In this document: one piece after another, positions 11,026 through 18,391 of the stretch
Numbering within the stretch: position 1 is the stretch's first letter
Layout of the letters: every line of letters starts with the position of its first letter
Origin: Flavobacteriaceae bacterium
GTDB lineage: Bacteria; Bacteroidota; Bacteroidia; Flavobacteriales; Flavobacteriaceae
Direction of reading: 5' to 3'
Assembly (NCBI GenBank): GCA_947379965.1
Contig: CANCPC010000013.1
Coordinates: forward strand, 1-37,026
DNA length: 37,026 nt
Made by a program: the position numbers and the translations under genes
Notes under the pieces: model-generated
Databases searched by the model: none
Told to the model about the DNA's origin: nothing
Seen by the model: only the letters and a program-made list of their open reading frames with translations

Positions 11026-11922
11026 TTATTTTTGATTTCTAGGATGGAAATCTTCATACACTTTTTTTATCTCTGCTAAACTGCTATGAGTATAGATTTG
11101 TGTAGACGCCAAACTTGAATGACCCAATAATTCCTTTACCGAATTCAAATCGGCTCCGTTGTTTAATAAGTGAGTCGCAAATGTATGTCTTAATATATGG
11201 GGACTTCTTTTTACTTTCTCGGAGACAGTACTAAAGTACGTATTAATTAAACGATACACAAAGGAATCATTTAATTTTAACCCTTTTTTTGTGAGAAAAA
11301 AATAGTCTTTATCTATAACTTTCTCTAAACGTGCTCTTTCTGAAAAATATAAATTTAACTGTTCTACAATAATTGGCAATACCGGAATAATTCGTTCTTT
11401 ATTTCTCTTACCTAGAACTTTAATAATGCCATTTGACGGATTTAAATTGCTAATGATTAGATTAATCAACTCCGTTCTTCTTATTCCAGTGGTATAAAAC
11501 AAGTCTATGATTAACTTATCTCGAATCGCTTCGAAACCTTCTGGATTTTGAATTTGATTCAAAACTTCGGCAACTTCTTTTTCTGAAAATGGGATTTGAA
11601 GTGTTTTCGGAGTTTTTAATGCTTTGTGTTTTAAAAGCGGACTAACTTCGATTTGTTTTGTTTTTAAAAGAAACTTATAAAACGCTTTTAAGGAAGAAAC
11701 TTTTCTGTTGACAGTTATATTCGACATATTAATGTCGACAAGCGAAACTATCCAAGATCTAATCTGACTATAGTTTACATGCTCTATAGTGTCTTGATTG
11801 AATTGATTTTTGTTGAAAGCGGAAAAGAATTCAATATCATTCAAATAAGCATTAACGGTATGAGGAGAATATTTCTTCTCCAATTGCAGATAATCTTTAA
11901 AGGACTGTAAGTTGTTCGTCAT
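11026..11922 (-). CDS. xerC: Site-specific tyrosine recombinase, XerC/XerD type
   Basis: The protein has 298 residues from the chosen ATG at 11922 (a start at 11937 would add MQSFI). It is of the kind that resolves chromosome dimers at dif. The N-terminal SAM-like core-binding domain (FKDYLQLEKKYSPHTVNAYL) precedes the catalytic domain. In 303-residue numbering the catalytic set is complete: Arg153 (TGIRRTEL), Lys177 (GKRNKER), His247 and Arg250 (HILRH), His273 (LGHSS) and Tyr282 (IYTH). It pairs with hpf in a gene order common in Flavobacteriaceae. The sequence alone does not separate XerC from XerD; the context suggests housekeeping, not an integron or phage enzyme. Confidence 0.9.
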   Translation of the reverse strand: MTNNLQSFKDYLQLEKKYSPHTVNAYLNDIEFFSAFNKNQFNQDTIEHVNYSQIRSWIVSLVDINMSNITVNRKVSSLKAFYKFLLKTKQIEVSPLLKHKALKTPKTLQIPFSEKEVAEVLNQIQNPEGFEAIRDKLIIDLFYTTGIRRTELINLIISNLNPSNGIIKVLGKRNKERIIPVLPIIVEQLNLYFSERARLEKVIDKDYFFLTKKGLKLNDSFVYRLINTYFSTVSEKVKRSPHILRHTFATHLLNNGADLNSVKELLGHSSLASTQIYTHSSLAEIKKVYEDFHPRNQK

Positions 11923-11976
11923 AATAAAAGATTGCATTGCTTTGGCTTCTCACAAAAACTCTAAATGAAAGCCCAT

Positions 11977-12023
11977 AAAAAAACCGTTAGCATCAAAGAT
12001 ATTAAACTTTGATAACTAACGGT
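11977..12023 (-). terminator. Terminator after rpsU
   Basis: ACCGTTAG...ATCAAAG-loop-CTTTGAT...CTAACGGT forms a long two-part stem followed by T7 on the minus strand, starting about 20 nt after the rpsU stop. It isolates rpsU from xerC. Confidence 0.9.
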
Positions 12024-12043
12024 ATATTTTGAAAAGTTATTAT

Positions 12044-12238
12044 TTAACTTTCTAAACTATCTTTCAAATTTTGGATATAAGCCGCTTTTTGAATTTTGAT
12101 TCTATTAGTAACTGATGGTTTTATAAAAGCTGTACGAGCTCTTAGTTGACGAACAGTTCCTGTTTTATCAAATTTTCTTTTATAGCGTTTCAATGCTCTA
12201 TCTATATTTTCTCCGTCTTTAATTGGTATAATTAACAT
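12044..12238 (-). CDS. rpsU: Small ribosomal subunit protein bS21
   Basis: The protein has 64 residues (MLIIPIKDGENIDRALKRYKRKF…), basic, with the typical RALKRYKRK and RQLRAR segments. In Bacteroidota ribosomes bS21, with bS18 and bS6, sequesters the 3' end of 16S rRNA so that Shine-Dalgarno pairing is generally not used (established for Flavobacterium johnsoniae). Unusually for this window, the gene has a strong Shine-Dalgarno sequence (12245-12257), matching the described autoregulation in which ribosomes lacking bS21 translate rpsU preferentially. It is monocistronic, with its own -7 box and strong terminator. Confidence 0.97.
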   Translation of the reverse strand: MLIIPIKDGENIDRALKRYKRKFDKTGTVRQLRARTAFIKPSVTNRIKIQKAAYIQNLKDSLES

Positions 12239-12244
12239 AATTTT

Positions 12245-12257
12245 ATCACCCCCTTTC
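12245..12257 (-). promoter_or_regulatory. Strong Shine-Dalgarno sequence of rpsU
   Basis: GAAAGGGGGTGAT lies 6 nt before the ATG. It matches the complement of the 16S 3' end (GAAAGGAGGTGAT) at 12 of 13 positions, and the remaining one can still form a G-U pair. No other gene start that I checked here (tuf, lysS, rpoB, nadA) has anything comparable. Confidence 0.9.
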
Positions 12258-12267
12258 GTTAAGGCTG

Positions 12268-12275
12268 CAAAAGTA
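12268..12275 (-). promoter_or_regulatory. Promoter -7 box of rpsU
   Basis: TACTTTTG fits TAnnTTTG and gives a leader of about 25 nt that contains the Shine-Dalgarno sequence. No TTG is seen at the -33 position. Confidence 0.6.
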
Positions 12276-12284
12276 AATATTATT

Positions 12285-12312
12285 TATGAATTATGAATTA
12301 TGAATCATGAAT
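12285..12312. repeat. Four tandem copies of a 7-mer
   Basis: TATGAAT three times and then CATGAAT, head to tail, directly upstream of the rpsU -7 box and covering its -33 region. Copy-number change would alter promoter spacing upstream. Confidence 0.85.
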
Positions 12313-12373
12313 TATTTTTAAGAAAAAACAGAACAAATAAAAAAGAAAAAAGAAAAAAGATATTAGATTCAAT

Positions 12374-12409
12374 AAAAATAGCCAAGTTACAATTACTTGC
12401 ATCTTGGCT
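12374..12409 (-). terminator. Terminator after the acyl-CoA dehydrogenase
   Basis: AGCCAAG pairs with CTTGGCT, with an inner TGCAA/TTGTA helix, followed by ATTTTTATT on the minus strand, about 20 nt after the stop at 12429. Confidence 0.75.
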
Positions 12410-12428
12410 CCTTTATCTATTATAAATT

Positions 12429-13571
12429 CTATTCTTTCAAAATATTCCTCGAAATTACCACTTTCTGAATTTCTGAGGTTCCTTCGCCAATGGTACATAA
12501 TTTAGAATCTCTAAAGAATTTTTCAACTGGATAATCTTTAGTAAAACCATAACCACCATGTATCTGAACAGCATCACCAGCAATTTTTACACAAACTTCG
12601 GAAGCATACATTTTACTCATTGCCCCTAATGTTGTCATGTTACGATTATTGTTTTTCATAAAAGCAGCCTTATGCAAAAGTAATTCCGAAGCTTCTATTT
12701 CGGTTGCCATATCTGCCAATTTAAATGAAATTCCTTGAAATTCAGAAATTGCTTTCCCAAATTGATGTCTTTCTTTCGAATATTTTAAAGATGCTTCATA
12801 AGCCCCTTTTGCAATTCCGAGTGACAAAGCACCAATTGAAATTCTTCCGCCGTCTAATATTTTCATAGATTGAACAAATCCTTCCCCTACTCCTCCTAAA
12901 CGATTTGCATCAGGAATTCGGCAATTGTCAAAAATCAATTCTGCCGTTTCGCTAGCGCGCATTCCTAATTTATTTTCTTTTTTTCCGGATGTAAATCCCA
13001 GCATTCCTTTTTCGAAAACAAATGCAGTCATTCCTTTCGAATCACCTTTATTTCCAGTACGAACAATAACTACTGCAATATCTCCCGATTTACCATGCGT
13101 AATAAAATTTTTAGCTCCGTTTACCACCCAATGATCACCGTCTTTTACAGCGGTAGTATTCATACCGCCAGCATCAGAACCTGTGTTATGCTCGGTCAAT
13201 CCCCATGCTCCAATATGTTCACCTGAAGCTAATTTGGGCACCCATTTTTTCTTTTGTTCTTCGTTTCCAAAGGCTAAAATATGATTCGTACACAACGAAT
13301 TATGTGCAGCAACAGACAATCCTATTGATGGATCTACTTTAGATATTTCTTCTACTATAGTAATATATTCGTGATACCCCAATCCGGAACCTCCAAGTTC
13401 TTCAGGAACTAGAATCCCCATAAAACCCATTTCACCTAATTTTTTGAAAAGTGGAACTGGAAAAATTTGTGCTTCATCCCACTCCATTATATAAGGTCTA
13501 ATATGTATTTCTGCAAAATCTCGGATAGATTGTGCTATCATTTTTTGCGTTTCGCTATAATCAAAATTCAT
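12429..13571 (-). CDS. Acyl-CoA dehydrogenase (short-chain/butyryl-CoA type)
   Basis: The protein has 380 residues, the standard length. It is an FAD enzyme that oxidises acyl-CoA to trans-2-enoyl-CoA in beta-oxidation or branched amino acid breakdown. Visible: the FAD/substrate segment [37 protein letters not shown], and near the C-terminus [20 protein letters not shown]. The catalytic base is Glu363 in IGEGTSEIQ, the position used by short-chain and butyryl-CoA dehydrogenases. It lies 18 nt after the helix-hairpin-helix gene, so the two may be co-transcribed, although no functional link is evident. The chain-length preference cannot be read from the sequence. Confidence 0.93.
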   Translation of the reverse strand: MNFDYSETQKMIAQSIRDFAEIHIRPYIMEWDEAQIFPVPLFKKLGEMGFMGILVPEELGGSGLGYHEYITIVEEISKVDPSIGLSVAAHNSLCTNHILAFGNEEQKKKWVPKLASGEHIGAWGLTEHNTGSDAGGMNTTAVKDGDHWVVNGAKNFITHGKSGDIAVVIVRTGNKGDSKGMTAFVFEKGMLGFTSGKKENKLGMRASETAELIFDNCRIPDANRLGGVGEGFVQSMKILDGGRISIGALSLGIAKGAYEASLKYSKERHQFGKAISEFQGISFKLADMATEIEASELLLHKAAFMKNNNRNMTTLGAMSKMYASEVCVKIAGDAVQIHGGYGFTKDYPVEKFFRDSKLCTIGEGTSEIQKVVISRNILKE

Positions 13572-13589
13572 TTTAAATACGATATAAAT

Positions 13590-14474
13590 TTAAAATTTCA
13601 AATATAAGGCTATAATGTTTGCTTTTTCAATAGACAAACCTATATTTTTTGTTAAATCTTCCGCATTTTTAAAATCCCCATTCATACTTCTGTAAGTTAC
13701 AATTTTCCTTGAAATGGGATATTTAAAATAAGGAAACTGCGAAAGTTCCTTTATTGACGCATTGTTAACATCAATTTTTTGTATGTATGGAAGCACTGAA
13801 ACCTTGAAATGCAAATTCAAATTTTCAATAACTTCAGGCGATAATCCCCAAATATCTTTCATCTGTTCCATCGAAACAAAGCCGCCAAAACTTTCTTTTT
13901 CTTTCAAAATTCGAAGCGAAATTGCCTCCCCAATTCCGTAAATTTTAATCAAATCCTCCTGAGTAGCTTGATTAATATCAGTAACTACGATTTTTCCTTT
14001 TTTAGCAAAAGCAATAGAGGTAGATTTATTATAGTCTTTGAATTCCTTTTTGGTATTGACCCAATCTGGAAATTTAAAAAAAGGAGTCATAGCTTTCAAT
14101 AATGAATCCGAAACTCTTGTCACCTCCTGAAATTCTTGTGGTGAATTGACATACTTGTTTTCTTTTCGAAAAGCAAGGAGTCTATCGATTTGCTTAACGG
14201 TCATTCCAAGTTTATAACCTTTAAAATCAGAAATAAAATTAGGATTGAACGGATAAATCTTGGGAATAAAATTTAATTTCCTTTGCTTGATCGAATCAAT
14301 CTCGGATTGCAAAGAAAGCCATTTTTCTTTTTCAGGAACAATTTTCGACAACGAACTAAAATCAACAAAAAAATAAACTAATTGCAAAACCACAATAACT
14401 ACAAACAAGAAAAAAATACCCGTTCGTTGACTTCGAGAAAATTTAAAATAAGAACTTATGGTTTTAAAAGTCAT
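13590..14474 (-). CDS. Membrane-anchored helix-hairpin-helix (ComEA-like) protein
   Basis: The protein has 294 residues. A single N-terminal transmembrane segment (about 18-38, TGIFFLFVVIVVLQLVYFFV) is followed by three repeated helix-hairpin-helix-like modules: ~78-135 (YKLGMTVKQIDRLLAFRKEN), ~163-230 (TDINQATQEDLIKIYGIGEA) and ~235-294 (VNNASIKELSQFPYF). The middle module, with its IYGIGEAISLRIL hairpin, is the best preserved. ComEA proteins bind incoming DNA in competence, but in Bacteroidota such multi-module proteins are generic and their role is unproven. It is the first gene of a likely two-gene unit with the acyl-CoA dehydrogenase. Classification is good; function is open. Confidence 0.8.
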   Translation of the reverse strand: MTFKTISSYFKFSRSQRTGIFFLFVVIVVLQLVYFFVDFSSLSKIVPEKEKWLSLQSEIDSIKQRKLNFIPKIYPFNPNFISDFKGYKLGMTVKQIDRLLAFRKENKYVNSPQEFQEVTRVSDSLLKAMTPFFKFPDWVNTKKEFKDYNKSTSIAFAKKGKIVVTDINQATQEDLIKIYGIGEAISLRILKEKESFGGFVSMEQMKDIWGLSPEVIENLNLHFKVSVLPYIQKIDVNNASIKELSQFPYFKYPISRKIVTYRSMNGDFKNAEDLTKNIGLSIEKANIIALYLKF

Positions 14475-14613
14475 ATTTTTGAAATGGTAAATTTATAATT
14501 AAATAAAATTTGGAATAAATAAATATAAGAATTTATTTATAAATAAGAATGTTTTAATACTCAAATTTTTAAACAAAAAAATATAATTTTTTAAAAAAAT
14601 ACGGATTTCAATA

Positions 14614-14644
14614 TTGTTACACCATTAAAAAAATAATATATTTG
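14614..14644 (+). promoter_or_regulatory. Promoter of the amino acid permease
   Basis: A -33 TTG at 14614-14616 and a -7 box TATATTTG at 14637-14644 are spaced by 20 nt, giving a leader of about 25 nt. The fit to the Bacteroidota consensus is good. Confidence 0.75.
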
Positions 14645-14672
14645 GACCAATTAACAAAAAAACCAAAATAAT

Positions 14673-16160
14673 ATGTCAATTTGGAAAAGAAAACCATTAG
14701 CACAGCTTTTAGCCGAAGCTGCTGATTCAGAAAAAGGATTAAAAAGAACACTAACCGCTTGGTCATTAATTGCCCTAGGAATTGGCGCCATAATTGGAGC
14801 TGGTTTATTTGTAAGAACTGCAATGGCAGCTGCTCAAAATGCTGGTCCATCTGTAACAATTGCTTTTATAGTTGCTGCAATTGGCTGCGCATTGGCAGGT
14901 TTATGTTATGCAGAACTTTCTTCTTCTATTCCAATTTCAGGAAGTGCTTACACCTATACCTATGCCACAATGGGAGAGTTTCTGGCTTGGATTATTGGCT
15001 GGGATTTAATCCTTGAATATGCAGTAGGTGCTGCAACAGTTGGAATTGCATGGAGCGAATACCTGAATAATTTATTAATAAATGTACTTCATGTAAGTCC
15101 AATTCCATATGAATTTTCACATTCTCCTTTTCAAAAAATGATTGATCCTGTAACTCAAGAAGTAACTCAAGGTATAATCAATTTACCGGCTTTATTTATA
15201 GTTGGTATTATCAGTTTGTTATTAATAAAAGGGATTCAAGAATCTGCTTTCGTAAACGGAATTATTGTAGTTGTAAAAGTTATTATAGTTATTTTAATCA
15301 TTATTATTGGTTGGAACTTTGTTAATCCTGCCAATCACACACCCTACATTCCGCCAAGTTCAATCTTCACAGACGAGCATGGTATTGACCATAATTTTGG
15401 AGGATTTTGGGGAATAATTGGAGCGGCGGGAACCGTATTCTTTGCTTTTATCGGTTTTGACGCAGTAAGTACAGCAGCCCAAGAAACAAAAAACCCAAAG
15501 AGAAATATGCCAATAGGAATCTTAGGATCATTGGCAATATGCACCATTTTATATATCCTTTTTGCACATGTTTTAACAGGTGTCGCAACTGTAGAAGATT
15601 TTAGAACTGGTGGTAAAGAAGCTTCGGTTGCCTTTGCTATTAATAAATACATGATTGGTTATGCTTGGCTGGGCCAATTAGTTACTGTTGCAATTTTAGC
15701 TGGATTTTCTTCGGTTATCCTAGTAATGCTCTTAGGACAATCAAGAGTTTTTTATGCAATGGGAAAAGACGGACTTTTACCTGGTTTTTTTAGTGATTTA
15801 CATTCTAAATTCAAAACACCCTACAAAGCCAATATCGCTATTTTGATAATAGTTGGAGCTTTTGCGGCATTTATTCCTGGAGATATTGTGGGAGATATGA
15901 CAAGTATTGGAACATTATTTGCTTTTGCACTAGTTTGCATTTCTGTTATCATCCTAAGAAAGAGAGAACCAAATATGATTCGCGAATTTAAAACACCTTG
16001 GGTTCCTTTTGTGCCAATTTTAGGAATAATTACTTGTGTATTAATGATGGTAGGATTAGGATGGACAAACTGGTTGAGACTTTTTGCATGGATGGCAATT
16101 GGTATCGTAATTTACTTTACATATAGCAAGAAAAATAGTAAATTGAATAATCAAGAGTAA
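14673..16160 (+). CDS. APC-family amino acid permease (cationic amino acid transporter type)
   Basis: The protein has 495 residues and about 12-14 hydrophobic segments, and is an inner-membrane secondary transporter. It starts MSIWKRKPLAQLLAEAADSE. The first helix carries the substrate-binding glycine motif GIGAIIGAGLFV (~37-48). GFDAVSTAAQETKNPKRNMP (~266-285) is the helix 6-7 region typical of the CAT subfamily (TC 2.A.3.3). An extended polar loop (~140-170) lies between the helices. It stands alone between its own promoter and a strong terminator. The substrate cannot be told from the sequence; CAT relatives carry arginine, lysine or other amino acids. Confidence 0.88.
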   Translation: MSIWKRKPLAQLLAEAADSEKGLKRTLTAWSLIALGIGAIIGAGLFVRTAMAAAQNAGPSVTIAFIVAAIGCALAGLCYAELSSSIPISGSAYTYTYATMGEFLAWIIGWDLILEYAVGAATVGIAWSEYLNNLLINVLHVSPIPYEFSHSPFQKMIDPVTQEVTQGIINLPALFIVGIISLLLIKGIQESAFVNGIIVVVKVIIVILIIIIGWNFVNPANHTPYIPPSSIFTDEHGIDHNFGGFWGIIGAAGTVFFAFIGFDAVSTAAQETKNPKRNMPIGILGSLAICTILYILFAHVLTGVATVEDFRTGGKEASVAFAINKYMIGYAWLGQLVTVAILAGFSSVILVMLLGQSRVFYAMGKDGLLPGFFSDLHSKFKTPYKANIAILIIVGAFAAFIPGDIVGDMTSIGTLFAFALVCISVIILRKREPNMIREFKTPWVPFVPILGIITCVLMMVGLGWTNWLRLFAWMAIGIVIYFTYSKKNSKLNNQE

Positions 16161-16174
16161 TATTTTTAAAATCG

Positions 16175-16220
16175 AAAAGGGATTATAGCGTTTTCAAAAA
16201 CGTTATAATCCCTTTTTTTT
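16175..16220 (+). terminator. Terminator of the permease gene (probably bidirectional)
   Basis: AAAAGGGATTATAGCG pairs with CGTTATAATCCCTTTT (one wobble) and ends in T8 on the plus strand. The opposite strand ends in TTTTC, so it may also serve the convergent pspC-like gene. Confidence 0.9.
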
Positions 16221-16235
16221 ATTTAAAATACTTTG

Positions 16236-16463
16236 CTACAAATCAAAAACTGAAGTCCTTTTAGCTCGAACTAAATCTTTCAAACGAATCCAGAAAGCCA
16301 AGGTTAAATAAACTCCAAACCACAAACCAGCGGTTACAAAAGTGATGTAAATAAAAAACAAACGAACGCTAGTAACTCGCATTCCTAATTTATCGGCAAG
16401 ACGGGAAGAAACATGAAAACCGTGTTTTTCAAAAAAATATTTGAGTTGTATTACTGCTCGCAT
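16236..16463 (-). CDS. Small PspC-domain membrane protein
   Basis: The protein has 75 residues. It has the PspC pattern: a short amphipathic start (YFFEKHGFHVSSRLADKLGM) that corresponds to the usual GLA-Y-F-x-D segment, VRLFFIYITFV, then a hydrophobic helix (TAGLWFGVYLTLAFWI) and a basic tail (RLKDLVRAKR). PspC proteins sense envelope stress in proteobacteria. This minimal stand-alone form is common in flavobacteria, with no proven role. It is the last gene of a four-gene minus-strand run, 89 nt after the DUF2851 gene. Confidence 0.8.
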   Translation of the reverse strand: MRAVIQLKYFFEKHGFHVSSRLADKLGMRVTSVRLFFIYITFVTAGLWFGVYLTLAFWIRLKDLVRAKRTSVFDL

Positions 16464-16552
16464 CTTTTAGTTTATTTGTTGAATTGGTCAATCGTTTATT
16501 CGGAAAACAAATTTACAACATTCTCAAGCAAACAAATCCAAAAATAACTGAA

Positions 16553-17824
16553 TTAACTTTTTTTCAATAATTCCATTCCGATGCCGCATTCTAAACAACG
16601 ACTTTTATTGCAATATTCGTTTTTGAGTTGCAATAAGGATTGAGATTCAAAAGCATTTTGGGCTTTGATTCCAAAAAAACTAAATTTTTCTATAATTGCA
16701 TTTTTCTCGGGTGCGACTTCGTATAATAATTGAATTAAATCTTCGGAAGTTTCCTTTCCTTGACTTTTGGCGTAAGCAAACAGAAGTGGAATTATTGTAT
16801 TAATAATAATCAAATCGACAAAAGATTTAGAAAGTTGTTTTTTCTTTTTTGGACTTTCTTTATCAAATTGATAATGGTTTAGCCAATAATTTGAAACCGA
16901 AATATCAAAGATCTTATAAATATTCTCAACCGTATTTACCTCAACAAGTTTTGAAAACAAGTTTTGTTGAACATGATATAAATTGGCTAATTGCGACAAT
17001 CGAATCGTCGGAAAATTGTCAGGACGATGCTTAAAAAATTGAACTGAATCAACCATTATTTTCTCTAATTGGTATTTATGTAGCAAATAAAAATAGCGAA
17101 ATTTCAAATCCTTGAAATAATTATCTTCTTTTTCAAGATCTAATAATCCAGCTTTACCCAGGAGCAACGCTTCGAGGTTTTCGATTTCAGAACGTTCTTT
17201 TCTGATTAAGGAAAACGGAATAGATACAGCAATTTTTAGAAAATTTTCTCCATTCGTATTTAGGCCAAAATTCTTGGCCAAAAGACAAAACAAAACCGCT
17301 TCCCAATCAGAATTGGTTTCTAGCAAAAGCAAATTAATAGGTTTTGATTTTCTTTCTAATCGTTCGAAAAACAAACGTTCTTGCCAGTTTCTCAGAGTAA
17401 ATTTATGGATGTATTTTATATGTTTTTCGCAAAAAAGCCAAGATTTAGGAGTCATCAGCGATTGATAATCAGCTAATGTTTGTTCATCAACATATTTCTT
17501 GAGTTCTAAAACGGGGATTTCGATGTTGTTTTTTCGATAAATATCGGTATCATGTTCCCAAACTACATGAAGAATTACGTTTTCATAAGCGGAGTCTCTT
17601 TCATGATGATGCAAATACCAATCGGAGGATTTGAGATGTATTTCAACATTTCCTGCCCATTTTTGATCTGCAATAATAATTTGAGCATTAAAAAAGTCTG
17701 GGCCAGCAAGTTCTAAATATTGCCCAACATTGACAATCATGATATTCTCTCCAGTAAAAGTTTTCAAATTCAAGATATCAAACTTCTTAAATTTCCATAG
17801 ATAATGCAGGAATTCTTCTTTCAT
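16553..17824 (-). CDS. DUF2851 family protein
   Basis: The protein has 423 residues from MKEEFLHYLWKFKKF; the frame extends 7 codons upstream to 17845. It is typical of the Bacteroidota DUF2851 family: GENIMIVNVGQYLELAGPDF and the block WAGNVEIHLKSSDWYLHHH (His-rich, acidic surroundings) followed by NVILHVVWEHD are the conserved N-terminal signature. The C-terminus has a Cys cluster (CNKSRCLECGIG) that could bind a metal. The family has no established function. It is sandwiched between a DEDDh exonuclease (36-57 nt upstream) and the pspC-like gene. Confidence 0.82.
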   Translation of the reverse strand: MKEEFLHYLWKFKKFDILNLKTFTGENIMIVNVGQYLELAGPDFFNAQIIIADQKWAGNVEIHLKSSDWYLHHHERDSAYENVILHVVWEHDTDIYRKNNIEIPVLELKKYVDEQTLADYQSLMTPKSWLFCEKHIKYIHKFTLRNWQERLFFERLERKSKPINLLLLETNSDWEAVLFCLLAKNFGLNTNGENFLKIAVSIPFSLIRKERSEIENLEALLLGKAGLLDLEKEDNYFKDLKFRYFYLLHKYQLEKIMVDSVQFFKHRPDNFPTIRLSQLANLYHVQQNLFSKLVEVNTVENIYKIFDISVSNYWLNHYQFDKESPKKKKQLSKSFVDLIIINTIIPLLFAYAKSQGKETSEDLIQLLYEVAPEKNAIIEKFSFFGIKAQNAFESQSLLQLKNEYCNKSRCLECGIGMELLKKS

Positions 17825-17881
17825 TTTAGACTTCTTAAAGGGCAAGACTAATGTAATGAAAAATAGTTAATTGTGAGAAAT

Positions 17882-18364
17882 TTATTTCATTAAATACAGT
17901 TTGGCACAAGCCCGAGCATCAGATAATGCTTCATGATGGTTTAAGGCAATGTTCATTTCGCGACAACAATCACTTAATTTGGTAGGTTTTAAACCTTTGG
18001 CTTTGTATATTTTTACGGTACACTCCCAACGATTACCAATATTTAAAGCATCATAATCTAAACCGTAAATCGACATTGATTTAGCTAGAACATTTCTATC
18101 AAAACTTTCGTTATGAGCTACAATCAACCTATTTTGAAGACGTTTTTGTATCTCAGGAAATACTTCTACAAAGGTTTTTGCATGGATAGTATCACGAGGA
18201 TAAATACCGTGAACAGCTATTGTGTAAGGAGAATATTCGTTTTTTGGGGGTTTAATTAAAGTGACGAATTCATCAACTATAACACCGTTTTCTACCGTTA
18301 CAATTCCTACCGAACAAGGATGATAGGCAACCGCAGTTTCAAAATCTATAGCAGTAAAGGTCAT
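17882..18364 (-). CDS. DEDDh 3'-5' exonuclease (DnaQ-like)
   Basis: The protein has 160 residues and is essentially only the exonuclease fold. The metal-binding set is complete: Asp7 and Glu9 in AIDFETA, Asp89 in AHNESFDRNVL, His144 and Asp149 in HHEALSDA. It resembles small stand-alone DNA polymerase III epsilon-like exonucleases, which trim 3' ends in repair or RNA turnover. It lies 27 nt after the porin gene and 57 nt before the DUF2851 start. Whether it acts on DNA or RNA is unknown. Confidence 0.9.
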   Translation of the reverse strand: MTFTAIDFETAVAYHPCSVGIVTVENGVIVDEFVTLIKPPKNEYSPYTIAVHGIYPRDTIHAKTFVEVFPEIQKRLQNRLIVAHNESFDRNVLAKSMSIYGLDYDALNIGNRWECTVKIYKAKGLKPTKLSDCCREMNIALNHHEALSDARACAKLYLMK

Positions 18365-18391
18365 TTGATTATTGATTGTAGATTTTTTAAT

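Noticed and set aside
12298..12498. Minus-strand ORF overlapping the acyl-CoA dehydrogenase 3' end
   Set aside because: Low-complexity Phe/Leu-rich translation through the terminator and A/T-rich spacer; no protein-like pattern.
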